NCBI RefSeq assembly: GCF_004123805.1
Contig: NZ_RWJX01000010.1
Coordinates: forward strand, 1-64,000
DNA from: Cellulomonas endophytica
Lineage (GTDB): Bacteria > Actinomycetota > Actinomycetes > Actinomycetales > Cellulomonadaceae
Direction: 5' to 3'
DNA length: 64,000 bases
Shown here: positions 1 through 8,010 of the stretch, one piece after another
Numbering within the stretch: the stretch's first letter is position 1
Layout: each line of letters begins with the position of its first letter
Position numbers and translations under genes: made by a program
Notes under the pieces: generated by a model
Seen by the model: the letters and a program-made list of their open reading frames with translations, nothing else
Database searches by the model: none
Told to the model about the DNA's origin: nothing

Positions 1-636
1 GGGCGCCGGCGCTAGCGTGGACGACCTGCATCTGGCGGACGCAAAAGACGGTCTTGTCGGCGCTGGCGTGCAGCAGCCCGAGCTCGCGCCCGAGGGCTTA
101 GAAGCCGGCGCCGGCGTTCGGCATCGCCTTCTGTTACACCAGCACGGACAGTAGCGCCCCGCGAGTGGGGTAATTCTCGCGCACCATCGGCTCGAGCAGG
201 TGGCCGATGGCGGCGCGGTCGGTCGGGTTGTCGAACAGGAAGCCGCGCTCCCCTGTCCGCTCGACCAGTTCGTGGTTCAGGTCTGTGTACGTGGTGTCCA
301 GGCCTGCGGCGGCCCGCTCGAGGAAGGTAATGGTCCGGCCGCGACGAGACGATCCCACTCGAGGTCGTCACGTCCGTACTTCACCGGTCGACCGTAGCGC
401 GGTGGATCAGCCGACGGGGACGTTGTCGAGGCCCAGGCGGATGCGGACCTGCTGGGCGGCGCCGGAGCCGACAGGGACGGCGGTGATGGCCTGGATCGTC
501 TCGTCGTCGGTGGCCGTGGCGGCGACGACCGACCACAGGCGTTGATTTGCGCGGCGATCTCACCGATGAGCGCGTCGATGGCCAGCTGCGCGTCGGCGGG
601 CCAGTCGGTGGCCGTCCTGCCGCACCCGACCGGCAC
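1..636 (-). pseudogene. Decayed gene for a hypothetical protein of accessory DNA
   Basis: Coding-like peptide pieces lie in different minus-strand frames. Near the 5' end is a segment with ADAQLAIDALIGEIAAQIN, then one ending RLGLDNVPVG, then VKYGRDDLEWDRLVAAG, then a piece with RTITFLERAAAGLDTTYTDL and DRAAIGHLLEPMVRENYPT. The last piece meets two in-frame stops before continuing as ALGRELGLLHASADKT. From memory, the arrangement (DLEWDRL, LN..L..RTG, F......RAA.GHLL) resembles an uncharacterised actinobacterial protein often found in mobile DNA; I cannot assign a function. At least two frameshifts and two stops make it non-functional. The gene probably continues beyond the window edge. Confidence 0.5.
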
Positions 637-683
637 CGACCGGCGGCACGAGTGTCCGGAACAAGCCCACGACTTGCCGGCTT

Positions 684-699
684 ATACCCCCCGGGGTAC
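684..699. promoter_or_regulatory. Putative CstR/CsoR-family operator upstream of the thioredoxin gene
   Basis: The 16-mer ATACCCCCCGGGGTAC matches 14 of 16 positions of the perfect palindrome at 8355-8370. Its arms TACCCC and GGGGTA are separated by CC. It lies 78 bases before the thioredoxin start. GC-rich dyads flanked by AT pairs are typical of CsoR/CstR-family repressors, and such a gene is present at 1687-1950. The pairing is inferred from the three repeated copies in this cluster. Confidence 0.7.
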
Positions 700-777
700 C
701 ACTCCGGTCCGCCCGGCGTCCTGACGTGGAGTCGACCGGTACGCCAGCCAGCACCGTTCCTGCCGAGTAGGAGTCAC

Positions 778-1152
778 GTGTCCACCGTCGACCTCACCGA
801 GTCCGCCTTCGCCGACACCATCCGGAACCACGACATCGTCCTGGTCGACTTCTGGGCCGCCTGGTGCGGGCCGTGCCGACGCTTCGCGCCCATTTATCAG
901 GCGGTGGCGGAGCAGTACCCCGACATCGTGTTCGGCAAGGTCGACACCGAAGCCGAGCAGGCGCTCTCGGCACAGGCGGGAATCACCTCCATCCCCACGT
1001 TGATGGCCTTCCGCGAGGGCGTGCTCGTGTTCGCGCAGCCTGGCGCCCTCCGAGCCAAGGGCCTGGAGCAGCTCATTGGCGCGGTGCGCGAGCTGGACAT
1101 GGACGACGTGCGGGCGCAGCTCGCCGTCCGAGCTGGCCAGGTCGACCGCTGA
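778..1152 (+). CDS. Thioredoxin
   Basis: A 124-residue thioredoxin-fold protein. The redox motif WCGPC is at residues 29-33 after the strand VLVDFWAA, and the cis-proline loop appears as ITSIPTLMAF. The GTG start at 778 is chosen because TAGGAG stands just upstream and the fold begins directly; the open frame extends further upstream without homology. It should reduce cytosolic disulfides. Being the first gene behind a CstR-type operator, it may reduce persulfides or low-molecular-weight polysulfides for this sulfur cluster (inference). It is somewhat longer than a minimal thioredoxin because of a C-terminal helical tail. Confidence 0.9.
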   Translation: MSTVDLTESAFADTIRNHDIVLVDFWAAWCGPCRRFAPIYQAVAEQYPDIVFGKVDTEAEQALSAQAGITSIPTLMAFREGVLVFAQPGALRAKGLEQLIGAVRELDMDDVRAQLAVRAGQVDR

Positions 1153-1214
1153 CCGCCCACCGCGCCTCAGGCTCTGACACCGACCACGAAGCACAGCGCT
1201 CGGGAATCAACGCC

Positions 1215-1703
1215 GTGACTGATGGCATGCGCACCACCGTTGACCAGCCATTCGAGGCGGCTCTTGCGTCCGTGCGCACCGCGCTCGGTCTTCAGGGCTT
1301 CGACATCCTGACGGAGAACGACCTGGCCGGCGGCCTGAAGAAGAAGCTCCGAGTGGACGTGGCCTCGCTGGTGATCCTGTGCGCGTGCAGCTCTGCACCG
1401 GCTGGCCGCGGCCAGCGGGCCGAGGAGGCCACCGGGGCGCTGCTGCCGTGCAGCGTGGTGGTTCGCGCGGCAGGTCAGGGCCGGACGGTGGTGGAGGCCC
1501 TCGACCCGCTGACCGGGCTGGAGGGGAACGACGACACCGCGCTGCAGGTGGTAGCTGGCGCCGCCGCAGGTCGGCTGCGATCAGTGCTGGTGTCCCTGCA
1601 CGCAGCGGCCGCCGGGACGACTCCCGGCACCGAGGTACCCACGGGGGTATCGTCGGCTCGTCAAGAAGCAGAGGAAGGCGGAGGTCATGGAGCTCGACCG
1701 TGA
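1215..1703 (+). CDS. DUF302 family protein
   Basis: The protein is 162 residues from the GTG at 1215; an ATG at 1227 is an equally possible start. Conserved DUF302 features are visible: GFDILTENDLAGGLKKKL, an ILCAC segment, and LLPCSVVVR followed by a DP pair. DUF302 proteins are small cytosolic proteins of unknown biochemistry that often accompany sulfur- or metal-stress genes. The conserved domain ends around LRSVLVSLHAA; the remaining tail of about 30 residues is low complexity and is encoded across an operator-like palindrome at 1635-1650. The stop overlaps the first codons of the repressor gene, so the two are probably translationally linked. Confidence 0.75.
   Translation: MTDGMRTTVDQPFEAALASVRTALGLQGFDILTENDLAGGLKKKLRVDVASLVILCACSSAPAGRGQRAEEATGALLPCSVVVRAAGQGRTVVEALDPLTGLEGNDDTALQVVAGAAAGRLRSVLVSLHAAAAGTTPGTEVPTGVSSARQEAEEGGGHGARP
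1635..1650. promoter_or_regulatory. Putative CstR operator inside the DUF302 reading frame
   Basis: GTACCCACGGGGGTAT matches 14 of 16 positions of the perfect palindrome at 8355-8370. It sits 36 bases before the repressor start codon but inside the 3' end of the DUF302 frame, where it reads as VPTGV. It would let the repressor control its own transcription from an internal promoter. Confidence 0.65.
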
Positions 1704-1950
1704 CGAGATGGGCCCGGTGATCAATCGGATCAAGCGCGCCCAGGGGCAGCTTACGGCTGTGGTCCGGATGCTGGAGGAGGGCCATGACTGCGAGGAGATC
1801 GTCACGCAGCTCGCCGCGGCCTCGAAGGCGCTGGATCGAGCAGGCTTCGTGATCATCTCCTCTGGGCTCAAGCAGTGCCTGACGGCGTCGGAGGGCAAGG
1901 ACACCCTCGACGTGGAGAAGATGCAGAAGCTGTTCCTGTCCCTGGCCTGA
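1687..1950 (+). CDS. cstR: CsoR/FrmR-family repressor, CstR (persulfide-sensing) type
   Basis: An 87-residue all-helical DUF156 protein with the family core RIKRAQGQLTAVVRMLEEG and ALDRAGFVIISSGLKQC. Cysteines are at positions 35 and 64. Copper-sensing CsoR proteins have a Cys-His-Cys site with the His four residues before the second Cys; here that position (60) is Gly. Loss of the His with both cysteines kept is the pattern of CstR, which senses persulfides by forming di- or trisulfide links between the two Cys. The neighbours (rhodaneses, a persulfide-dioxygenase-type fusion, a TauE exporter) fit this. A strong purine-rich site (GGCGGAGG) precedes the ATG. Three likely operators are at 684, 1635 and 8355. 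Confidence 0.85.
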   Translation: MELDRDEMGPVINRIKRAQGQLTAVVRMLEEGHDCEEIVTQLAAASKALDRAGFVIISSGLKQCLTASEGKDTLDVEKMQKLFLSLA

Positions 1951-2444
1951 GCCGCTGCCCGTCCACCACCAATGCCCGGTCTCGGCACCCCACTGCAGAG
2001 GCTGGGCGTTCGTGCGTCACGAGCAGACCAGCCCCGATGTTGCGCCGTGCCAGCGGACCCACTGAGGGGGACTTGGTGAGCTGAGACAGGCCCAAGTAGG
2101 CCCGGCTTCTCCATGGACGTTGACGAGCGATCGGGTAACCGATCGCCGGGAACACCGGCACGGCTGCCGGGCCGCGGTCGGTGCCGGTGAGGTCGCGGAC
2201 ATACCGGGGAGCGGCACACTCAAGCAAGACGCTTGCTCCATCGACTCACGTCAGCACCGCGTTGGCACACTGGCGGAGGCTGACGACCGTTCGGTGACAC
2301 GGCCGACATTCAATCTGGTGGACCGCGACCGAGGGACCGGTCGGACGTCGATGCTGCCCATCCAGCGACCAAGTCGGCGGTCGTAGTGATCCTGGACCGC
2401 TCAGCGGGCGGAGGCCGCGCGGGCCGACGACCCTGAGGTCCTGT
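1951..2444. other. Intergenic stretch without recognisable gene, containing an inverted repeat
   Basis: No convincing coding sequence was found on either strand. The one clear structure is at 2128-2145: arms CGATCGG and CCGATCG, perfect 7-bp complements around GTAA. It could be an operator for an unidentified regulator. It is too far from the flanking starts to assign a target. Confidence 0.4.
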
Positions 2445-3737
2445 TCACCGCCGCACCAACGGACGGCTGCTCGTGGAGCGAGGGCCGGCCGGGTGCGGCT
2501 CGGCCATCCGCTCCGCGACGATCGCTCCGGATGCGGCCGTTAGGGCGGCGACCGTCCAGACCGCGGCGTGCACACCTAGGGCGTCTGCTACGAGGCCGGC
2601 GAGCAGGGCGCCGACGGCGAACCCGGTGTCGCGCCACAGTCGGTAGACCCCGACGGCCCGTGCCCGCCAGGACGGGTGTGCGACGTCGCCGACGGTGGCC
2701 AGGAGGGTGGGGTACACCATCGCGGTGCCCGCCCCGAGGAGCACCGCTGCCACCGCCCAGGCGGCGAAGGTGTCGCCGAGCGCGACCAGGCCGAGGGCCG
2801 CGGCCTGGGTGAGCATGCCGGCGACGATGAAGGGCTTGCGGCCCCAGCGGTCGGACAGCGTCCCGGCGACCAGCTGTCCCAGGCCCCATACCGCGGGGTA
2901 GAGCGCGACGAGCACTCCGATCCGGCCCGCGGTCAGGCCGGCGGTGGTGAACAGGACCGGGAACAGGCCCCAGGCGAGCCCGTCGTTGAGGTTGTTGACG
3001 AGCCCTGCCTGGCTGGCGGCGGACAACGTCGGGTCCCGCAGGCTGGTCCGCGCGAACACCTCCCGATCGGTCGGGATCCCGGGCGGAGCGGTCCCGGCAG
3101 CCCCGTGCTCGGCGTGCTGCTCCTCGGCCTCGAGCAGGGCGTGGCCGCGGGTCTCGCGGACGACCGCCGTCGAGAGCCCCAGTCCGACGGCGGCGAACGC
3201 CAGCCCGAGCAGGAACGGCGCTGGCCGCAGGCCCTGGGCCTGTGCGAGGTGTCCGGTGACCAGGGCGGTCACTGCGACGGCCAGGTATCCGGCGGCCTCG
3301 TTCAGCCCCATGGCGGTGCCGCGCCGGGCGGGTCCGGCGAGGTCGATCTTCATGATGACCGTGGTGGACCAGGTCAGCCCCTGGCTGACGCCGAGCAGGA
3401 CGTTGGCCGCGACGACCCACCCCCAGCTCGGCGCGCCGATGATCAGGAGGGGGACGGGGACCGCCAGGAGCCAGCCGGCGACGAGTACCGGCTTGCGCCC
3501 ATGCCGGTCGGACAGGCTCCCGGCCGCGAGGTTCGTCAGCGCCTTGGCGGCCCCGAATGCGACGATCGAGGTCAGGGCTGCGGTGTGGCTGGCCAGGCCG
3601 AACTCGCGTTCGGCCAGCAGCGGCAGGACCGTGCGCTCCTGCCCGAGCATCCCGCCCACGAGGGCGTTGACGACGACCAGCAGGGTGAACTGGGCGATGT
3701 TGGCCCGCAGGCCCAGGACGGGGCGCGCAGTGGTCAC
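2445..3737 (-). CDS. MFS transporter
   Basis: A 430-residue membrane protein with about twelve hydrophobic segments. The MFS loop motif appears in both halves: SDRHGRKPVLVAG in the N-terminal half and SDRWGRKPFIVAG in the C-terminal half. An acidic cytosolic loop (HALLEAEEQHAEHG) separates the halves. The GTG at 3737 overlaps the stop of the nickel/cobalt permease gene by 4 bases (GTGA), so translation is coupled and the product probably works with that permease. Substrate is unknown; metal efflux (as for NreB-type MFS proteins) is one possibility suggested only by context. Confidence 0.8.
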   Translation of the reverse strand: MTTARPVLGLRANIAQFTLLVVVNALVGGMLGQERTVLPLLAEREFGLASHTAALTSIVAFGAAKALTNLAAGSLSDRHGRKPVLVAGWLLAVPVPLLIIGAPSWGWVVAANVLLGVSQGLTWSTTVIMKIDLAGPARRGTAMGLNEAAGYLAVAVTALVTGHLAQAQGLRPAPFLLGLAFAAVGLGLSTAVVRETRGHALLEAEEQHAEHGAAGTAPPGIPTDREVFARTSLRDPTLSAASQAGLVNNLNDGLAWGLFPVLFTTAGLTAGRIGVLVALYPAVWGLGQLVAGTLSDRWGRKPFIVAGMLTQAAALGLVALGDTFAAWAVAAVLLGAGTAMVYPTLLATVGDVAHPSWRARAVGVYRLWRDTGFAVGALLAGLVADALGVHAAVWTVAALTAASGAIVAERMAEPHPAGPRSTSSRPLVRR

Positions 3738-4825
3738 GAGGCCGCCGCCGGGTTGCCGGCCGGGCGGCGTGCGTGCCACCACGCGGCCACGGCCCACGCC
3801 CCGAGCAGCACCGCGACCAGGTACATGCCGCTGTCGGCGAGCGGCACGTGGGCGGTCCACCCGGTGAGGGTGCCCGTCAGGCCGAGGGTGTCGCCCAGCA
3901 CCGAGGTCAGCTGCACGGTGCCGACGCCGAGGGCGACGACCACGGACACGCCGGTGACGACCGCGTTGTAGGTCAGCTTGCGCAGGGGCCGGGCGAACGC
4001 CCAGTCGTAGGCGACGTTCATGACCGCGCCGTCGAGGGTGTCGAACAGGCTCATGCCGGCTGCGAAGAGGACCGGCAGGACCAGGACGGCGTACCAGGGC
4101 AGGGTGACGGCGGCGGTGCCCGCCAGGACCAGCAGGGCGATCTCGGTGGCGGTGTCCAGGCCCAGACCCATGAGCAGGCCGACGGGGTACGCCTGGGCCG
4201 GGTGCTTGATGGATCGGGTCAACCCGCCGAGCACGCGCGCCAGGCCCGCGGGCCCGTGGTGCAGGGCGTGCTCGAGGTCGTGGTCGGGAAGCGTCCCGGC
4301 GACCAGGCGACGCCGCGCGCGCAGCACGCCGGCGAAGGCCACCAGGTTGACCAGTCCCACGACCCACAGGAACGCGCCGGCAGCGCCGGTGCCGAAGGTG
4401 GACAGCGCGTCGTGCAGTCCGGAGCCGTCCTGCACCAGGGACGTCGCGAAGCGGGCCCCGGTGGCCAGCAGCAGCGCCAGGACGAAGACGACGGTGGAGT
4501 GGCCCAGGGAGAACCAGAACCCCACCGACAGCGGCCGTCTGCCGTCGGCCGTGAGCTTGCGGGTGGCACCGTCGATGACGGCGATGTGGTCGACGTCGAA
4601 GGCGTGGCGGACCCCGAAGGCGTACGCGGTGACGCCGAGCCCCAGTCCCAGCACACCGCCGGCCACGCTGCTCCCGGGTGCGGCGAGCAGGAGCAGCGCA
4701 CCCCATCCCACGACGTGCAGGGCGGCCACGACGGCGAGCAGGCGCGCGAGGCTGCGGGTGTCGGTGCGGGTCCACACCCGTCCGGGCCGGCCGGTGACGG
4801 GCGCCGCGGAGGTGAGGTGCGACAT
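3734..4825 (-). CDS. Nickel/cobalt transporter, NiCoT (HoxN/NixA) family
   Basis: A 363-residue polytopic membrane protein. The NiCoT signature lies in the second membrane segment as RHAFDVDHIAVID, where the His and Asp residues bind the metal. A second family motif is visible as FSLGHSTVVF and a third as LGLDTATEIALL. These are high-affinity secondary permeases for Ni(II) or Co(II). The ATG at 4825 starts MSHLTSAAP, typical for the soluble N-terminus. It is placed in a sulfur-stress cluster, which is unusual, and its stop overlaps the next MFS gene. A strong hairpin lies between it and the upstream TauE gene, so it probably has its own promoter within 4826-4906. Confidence 0.88.
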   Translation of the reverse strand: MSHLTSAAPVTGRPGRVWTRTDTRSLARLLAVVAALHVVGWGALLLLAAPGSSVAGGVLGLGLGVTAYAFGVRHAFDVDHIAVIDGATRKLTADGRRPLSVGFWFSLGHSTVVFVLALLLATGARFATSLVQDGSGLHDALSTFGTGAAGAFLWVVGLVNLVAFAGVLRARRRLVAGTLPDHDLEHALHHGPAGLARVLGGLTRSIKHPAQAYPVGLLMGLGLDTATEIALLVLAGTAAVTLPWYAVLVLPVLFAAGMSLFDTLDGAVMNVAYDWAFARPLRKLTYNAVVTGVSVVVALGVGTVQLTSVLGDTLGLTGTLTGWTAHVPLADSGMYLVAVLLGAWAVAAWWHARRPAGNPAAAS

Positions 4826-4906
4826 GCGGGCTCCAGGGACGAGAAGTGGATGATGAGAGAGCGTGAGTGAGGGGTGTCCGCGACGACCGGGACGGTGCCG
4901 CCCGAA

Positions 4907-4950
4907 CCCCGGGGCGGACCCGCGGACGAACCGCAGCGTCCGCCCCGGGG
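4907..4950 (-). terminator. Strong hairpin after the TauE gene
   Basis: Arms CCCCGGGGCGGAC (4907-4919) and GTCCGCCCCGGGG (4938-4950) are perfect 13-bp complements around an 18-base loop, starting 10 bases after the TauE stop codon. There is no T tract, as is common in high-GC actinobacteria. It probably ends the tauE-rhodanese transcript before the NiCoT gene. Confidence 0.7.
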
Positions 4951-4959
4951 CTTCAGCGG

Positions 4960-5823
4960 TTACTCCGAGGGCTGATGCCCGGCGGCGGCCGACGACCGGC
5001 GCCGCCGGGTCAGGGCGATCCCGCCCACGCCCAGGACGGCGACGACGAGCACCGCTGCTGCGGCGCCCAGCCACTCGCGCGGCAGCTCCTGGCCGACGAT
5101 GACCGTCCCCATGACCAGGACGAACCAGCCGAACGCCTGGCGCAGGTGGTCCGGGGCGATGCGCCCGGCCAGACGCCCGCCGAGCAGCGCCCCGGCCACG
5201 GCGGCCGCGGTCACCGCCAGGGCCAGGCCCCAGTCGATGGACACGGTGGCCAGGTAGCCGGCCAGGCCGCCGAGGGACTTGATCGCGATGACGACCAGGG
5301 ACGTGCCCACCGCCACCGGCATGGACAGCCCGCCGAGCAGGGCCAGCGCCGGGACGACGAGGAACCCGCCACCGGCGCCGATCAAGCCCGTGACCAGGCC
5401 GACCACGACACCGTCGAGCAGCACCCGGGCGACTGGGAGCTGGTCGTGGACCTTCGCCGCGTCGACCTCGCGTCGACCCCGCAGCATCGCCACGGAGGTG
5501 GCGATCATCATCGCGGCGAACGCGAGCAGCAGGACCTGGCCGGGGATGTAGTGAGCCAGTCGCCCGCCGGCGTAGGCGCCGACGATCCCCGCAGCGCCGA
5601 AGACCAGGCCGGTGCGCCATTGGACCCGTCCGGCGCGGGCGTGGGACACCGCGCCGACGGCGCTGGTGACGCCCACGACCAGCAGGGACGTGGCGATGGC
5701 GGCCTTCGCGTCCAGCCCGGCGACGTAGACCAGGAGCGGGACGGTCAGGATGGAGCCGCCGCCGCCGAGCATGCCCAGGGCGAGGCCGACCAGGACGGCC
5801 AGGGCGATCGCCAGGACGGTCAT
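4960..5823 (-). CDS. TauE/SafE-family exporter (probable sulfite/sulfonate export)
   Basis: A 287-residue membrane protein of the TauE/SafE family. The duplicated family motif is seen near the N-terminus as GMLGGGGSILTVPLL and in the middle as GLIGAGGGFLVVPAL; about eight hydrophobic segments are present. Family members export sulfite, sulfoacetate or related anions. In CstR-controlled clusters such a protein removes sulfite or thiosulfate produced by persulfide oxidation. It lies 13 bases after the rhodanese-DUF2892 gene on the same strand and is followed by a strong hairpin, so the two form a small operon. Confidence 0.88.
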   Translation of the reverse strand: MTVLAIALAVLVGLALGMLGGGGSILTVPLLVYVAGLDAKAAIATSLLVVGVTSAVGAVSHARAGRVQWRTGLVFGAAGIVGAYAGGRLAHYIPGQVLLLAFAAMMIATSVAMLRGRREVDAAKVHDQLPVARVLLDGVVVGLVTGLIGAGGGFLVVPALALLGGLSMPVAVGTSLVVIAIKSLGGLAGYLATVSIDWGLALAVTAAAVAGALLGGRLAGRIAPDHLRQAFGWFVLVMGTVIVGQELPREWLGAAAAVLVVAVLGVGGIALTRRRRSSAAAGHQPSE

Positions 5824-5836
5824 GAGCCGACCCCCA

Positions 5837-6448
5837 CTACGCGGCGAACCGCTGCGCGGGCAGCTCGCCGAGCACCTCGTGGACCGTCCGGTCGGCCGGG
5901 CCCTTGTTGTAGGGCAGCAGGCCCAGGACCTTGCTCATCGCGCACGAGTCGGTCAGGGCGGCGAACGTCAGCCCGGCCCCGATGCCGCCGGCGGCGAAGC
6001 GGGCAGCGGGCACCTTCAGGCTCGCCAAGATGCTCGCCAGGACCAGGGAGCCCGCGGTGAGGCGGACCTGGCGGTCCATGGCCCACCGGGAGCGGCCGCG
6101 GATGACCTCGCCGCCGGCGGCCGCGTACGCGGGCACACCGCCCTCGAGGATGTGCAGATTCTGCGCGCCGACGCCGGCCAGGCGCTGGCGGGCCTGGGAC
6201 GCCCGGGCGCCGGACTGGCAGACCAGGACGACCTTGCGGTCCAGGCGGGCCGCGAACTGGTCGGCGTGCTCACCGAGCAGGGTGACCGGGACGTTGTAGG
6301 AGCCCGGGATGTGCACGGTCTCGAACTCGGCCGGGGTGCGCACGTCGATGATCGTCACGTCGTCGGGGCGGCGGGCCCAGTCGATCACCGTGGTGGCGTC
6401 GACGGTCTCCGGTGCAGTGGACGTGGTGGTGCTCGTGGCGGTCGTCAT
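5837..6448 (-). CDS. Rhodanese fused to a DUF2892 membrane domain
   Basis: A 203-residue protein from the ATG at 6448, which is preceded by AGAGGA. Residues about 15-115 form a rhodanese domain with DVRTPAEFETVHIPGS and the active loop CQSGARAS, whose Cys would carry the persulfide. The C-terminal part is a DUF2892 module with two hydrophobic segments (LTAGSLVLASILASL and AAGGIGAGLTFAALTD) and a CAMSKVLGLLPYN tail. Such fusions place a sulfurtransferase at the membrane. With the exporter gene 13 bases downstream, sulfur may be channelled from persulfide carrier to exporter (inference). Confidence 0.88.
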   Translation of the reverse strand: MTTATSTTTSTAPETVDATTVIDWARRPDDVTIIDVRTPAEFETVHIPGSYNVPVTLLGEHADQFAARLDRKVVLVCQSGARASQARQRLAGVGAQNLHILEGGVPAYAAAGGEVIRGRSRWAMDRQVRLTAGSLVLASILASLKVPAARFAAGGIGAGLTFAALTDSCAMSKVLGLLPYNKGPADRTVHEVLGELPAQRFAA

Positions 6449-6505
6449 GATTCCTCTGCTATCTGTCGTGAACGTGGGGGCGGCGCGCACGGGCGCGCCG
6501 AAGGA

Positions 6506-6542
6506 GGCCGGTGGCGGCGAAAGGGGGCCGCCGCCACCGGCC
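6506..6542 (-). terminator. Strong hairpin after the metallo-beta-lactamase/rhodanese gene
   Basis: Arms GGCCGGTGGCGGC (6506-6518) and GCCGCCACCGGCC (6530-6542) are perfect 13-bp complements around an 11-base loop. It lies just past the stop of the gene at 6570-7946. It may end that transcript or act as a processing/attenuation point, since the next gene is only about 60 bases further on. Confidence 0.65.
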
Positions 6543-6569
6543 GACTTGGGGTTAGGGCGTCGCGCCGGC

Positions 6570-7946
6570 TCAGGCGCCGGCGCCCTCGGTGGGCTCCTCG
6601 TCCTGCAGGCCGGCCTCCTGCGCGCTGCCGTAGGAGTCGTTGACCAGGACGACGTCGCGGCCGGGGCGGTCCAGGACGGACGCGGCGATCGAGGCGCGGT
6701 AGCCCGAGCCGCAGTAGACCCAGACCTCTCCCTGGGGGACCTCCTCGAGCCGGTCGGCCAGCTGGTGCAGGGGGATGTGCGTGGCGCCGTGGACGTGGCC
6801 GCCGGCCCACTCGTCGTCGCGGCGGGCGTCGAGGACTTGCACCGGCCCGGCCGCCAGGGCCGCCTTCAGGCCGGCAAAGTCGCTGACCCGGTAGGAGCGC
6901 AACGGGGCGCCGTCGGCGAGGGTCTCGATGTCGCCGACGGCCATGCCGGCCAGGTCGTCGATGCCGATGCGGACCAGCTCGCGGCGGGCGTCGGCGACCT
7001 GCTCCTCGCTGTCCCCGATCAGGGTCAGCGGGGTGCCGTACTTGTACAGCCATCCCAGGTAGGTGATGAAGTTGTTCGACAGCTCGAAGCCGTAGGAGCC
7101 GGTCAGGTGCCCGGCGGCGAACGCGGTGCGCTCGCGCAGGTCCACCACCCACTCGCCGTCCTCGATCCGCCGGCGCAGCTCGGCGGGGTCGACGAGCTCG
7201 GGCAGGGTGAGGTCCACCGCGCCCGGGCCCTGGCGGTTCATCGGGCCCATGTGGGCGTAGTACGCCGGGTAGGCGCCCAGCCCGGCCAGGAGGGTCTCGA
7301 CGTAGACCTGCTCGTCCTGGGTGAGGGCGGGGTTGACCTGCTGCTGCTCACCCACGGTGGACGCGGTGCCGCTGGTGGGGGTGGCCGAGCAGAAGCTGCC
7401 GAACCCGTGGGTCGGGAACACCTCGGCGTCGGCCGGCAGCTCGCGTGCCAGGCGGCGCACGGAGTGGAATTGCGCGTGCGTGAGCTCCTCGGTGTCGTCC
7501 GGGCTGACCAGGTCGGTGCGGCCGGTGGAGCCATAGAGCATCGAGCCGCCGGTGAACACCGCACGGACCTCACCGGTCACCGTCTGGAGCACGTAGGAGA
7601 CGTGGTGGTGGGTGTGCCCGGGGGTGTGCAGGACGCGGATGCGCATGTCCCCGGCCTCGAACACCGCACCGTCGCCGGCCGAGACGTGGTCGTACTCCAC
7701 GCCGCTGTCGGCCGGGACCAGGTAGTCCGCGCCGGCGCGCCGGGCGAGCTCGAGCCCGCCGGTGACGTAGTCGTTGTGCACGTGGGTCTCGACCACGTGC
7801 GTGACCTGCACGCCCAGGCGCGAGGTCAGGTCCAGGACGCGGTCGATGTCGCGCTGGGGGTCCACGACGACCGCCGTGGTGCCGTCGTGCGCCAGGTAGC
7901 TGCGGTCGCCGAGGCTGGTCGTCTCGATGGTGTGGATCTCGATCAC
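6570..7946 (-). CDS. Metallo-beta-lactamase/rhodanese fusion, persulfide dioxygenase (CstB-like)
   Basis: A 458-residue three-part protein. Residues about 1-240 are a metallo-beta-lactamase fold with VVETHVHNDYVTGG, LHTPGHTHHHVSY and FPTHGFGS. It is followed by two rhodanese domains: the first (VVDLRERTAFAAGHL) lacks an active Cys, the second has the loop YCGSGYRAS. This is the layout of CstB and related persulfide dioxygenases, which oxidise persulfides to sulfite or thiosulfate using a mononuclear iron. The usual HxHxDH reads HVHNDY here, with the last His replaced by Tyr; iron ligation in ETHE1-type enzymes does not need that His. The GTG at 7946 is preferred over the in-frame GTG at 7958 because GAGGA stands the right distance before it. 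Confidence 0.85.
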   Translation of the reverse strand: MIEIHTIETTSLGDRSYLAHDGTTAVVVDPQRDIDRVLDLTSRLGVQVTHVVETHVHNDYVTGGLELARRAGADYLVPADSGVEYDHVSAGDGAVFEAGDMRIRVLHTPGHTHHHVSYVLQTVTGEVRAVFTGGSMLYGSTGRTDLVSPDDTEELTHAQFHSVRRLARELPADAEVFPTHGFGSFCSATPTSGTASTVGEQQQVNPALTQDEQVYVETLLAGLGAYPAYYAHMGPMNRQGPGAVDLTLPELVDPAELRRRIEDGEWVVDLRERTAFAAGHLTGSYGFELSNNFITYLGWLYKYGTPLTLIGDSEEQVADARRELVRIGIDDLAGMAVGDIETLADGAPLRSYRVSDFAGLKAALAAGPVQVLDARRDDEWAGGHVHGATHIPLHQLADRLEEVPQGEVWVYCGSGYRASIAASVLDRPGRDVVLVNDSYGSAQEAGLQDEEPTEGAGA

Positions 7947-8010
7947 GGTGGTCCTCACAAGGGGTGGTGGATGGTGCTCGGGGCGGGCAGGACGAGCGGA
8001 CGCGGAGGGC

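Noticed and set aside
2120..2386. Small plus-strand open frame between the CstR and MFS genes
   Set aside because: No family similarity, no ribosome-binding site, and an amino-acid composition unlike the neighbours.
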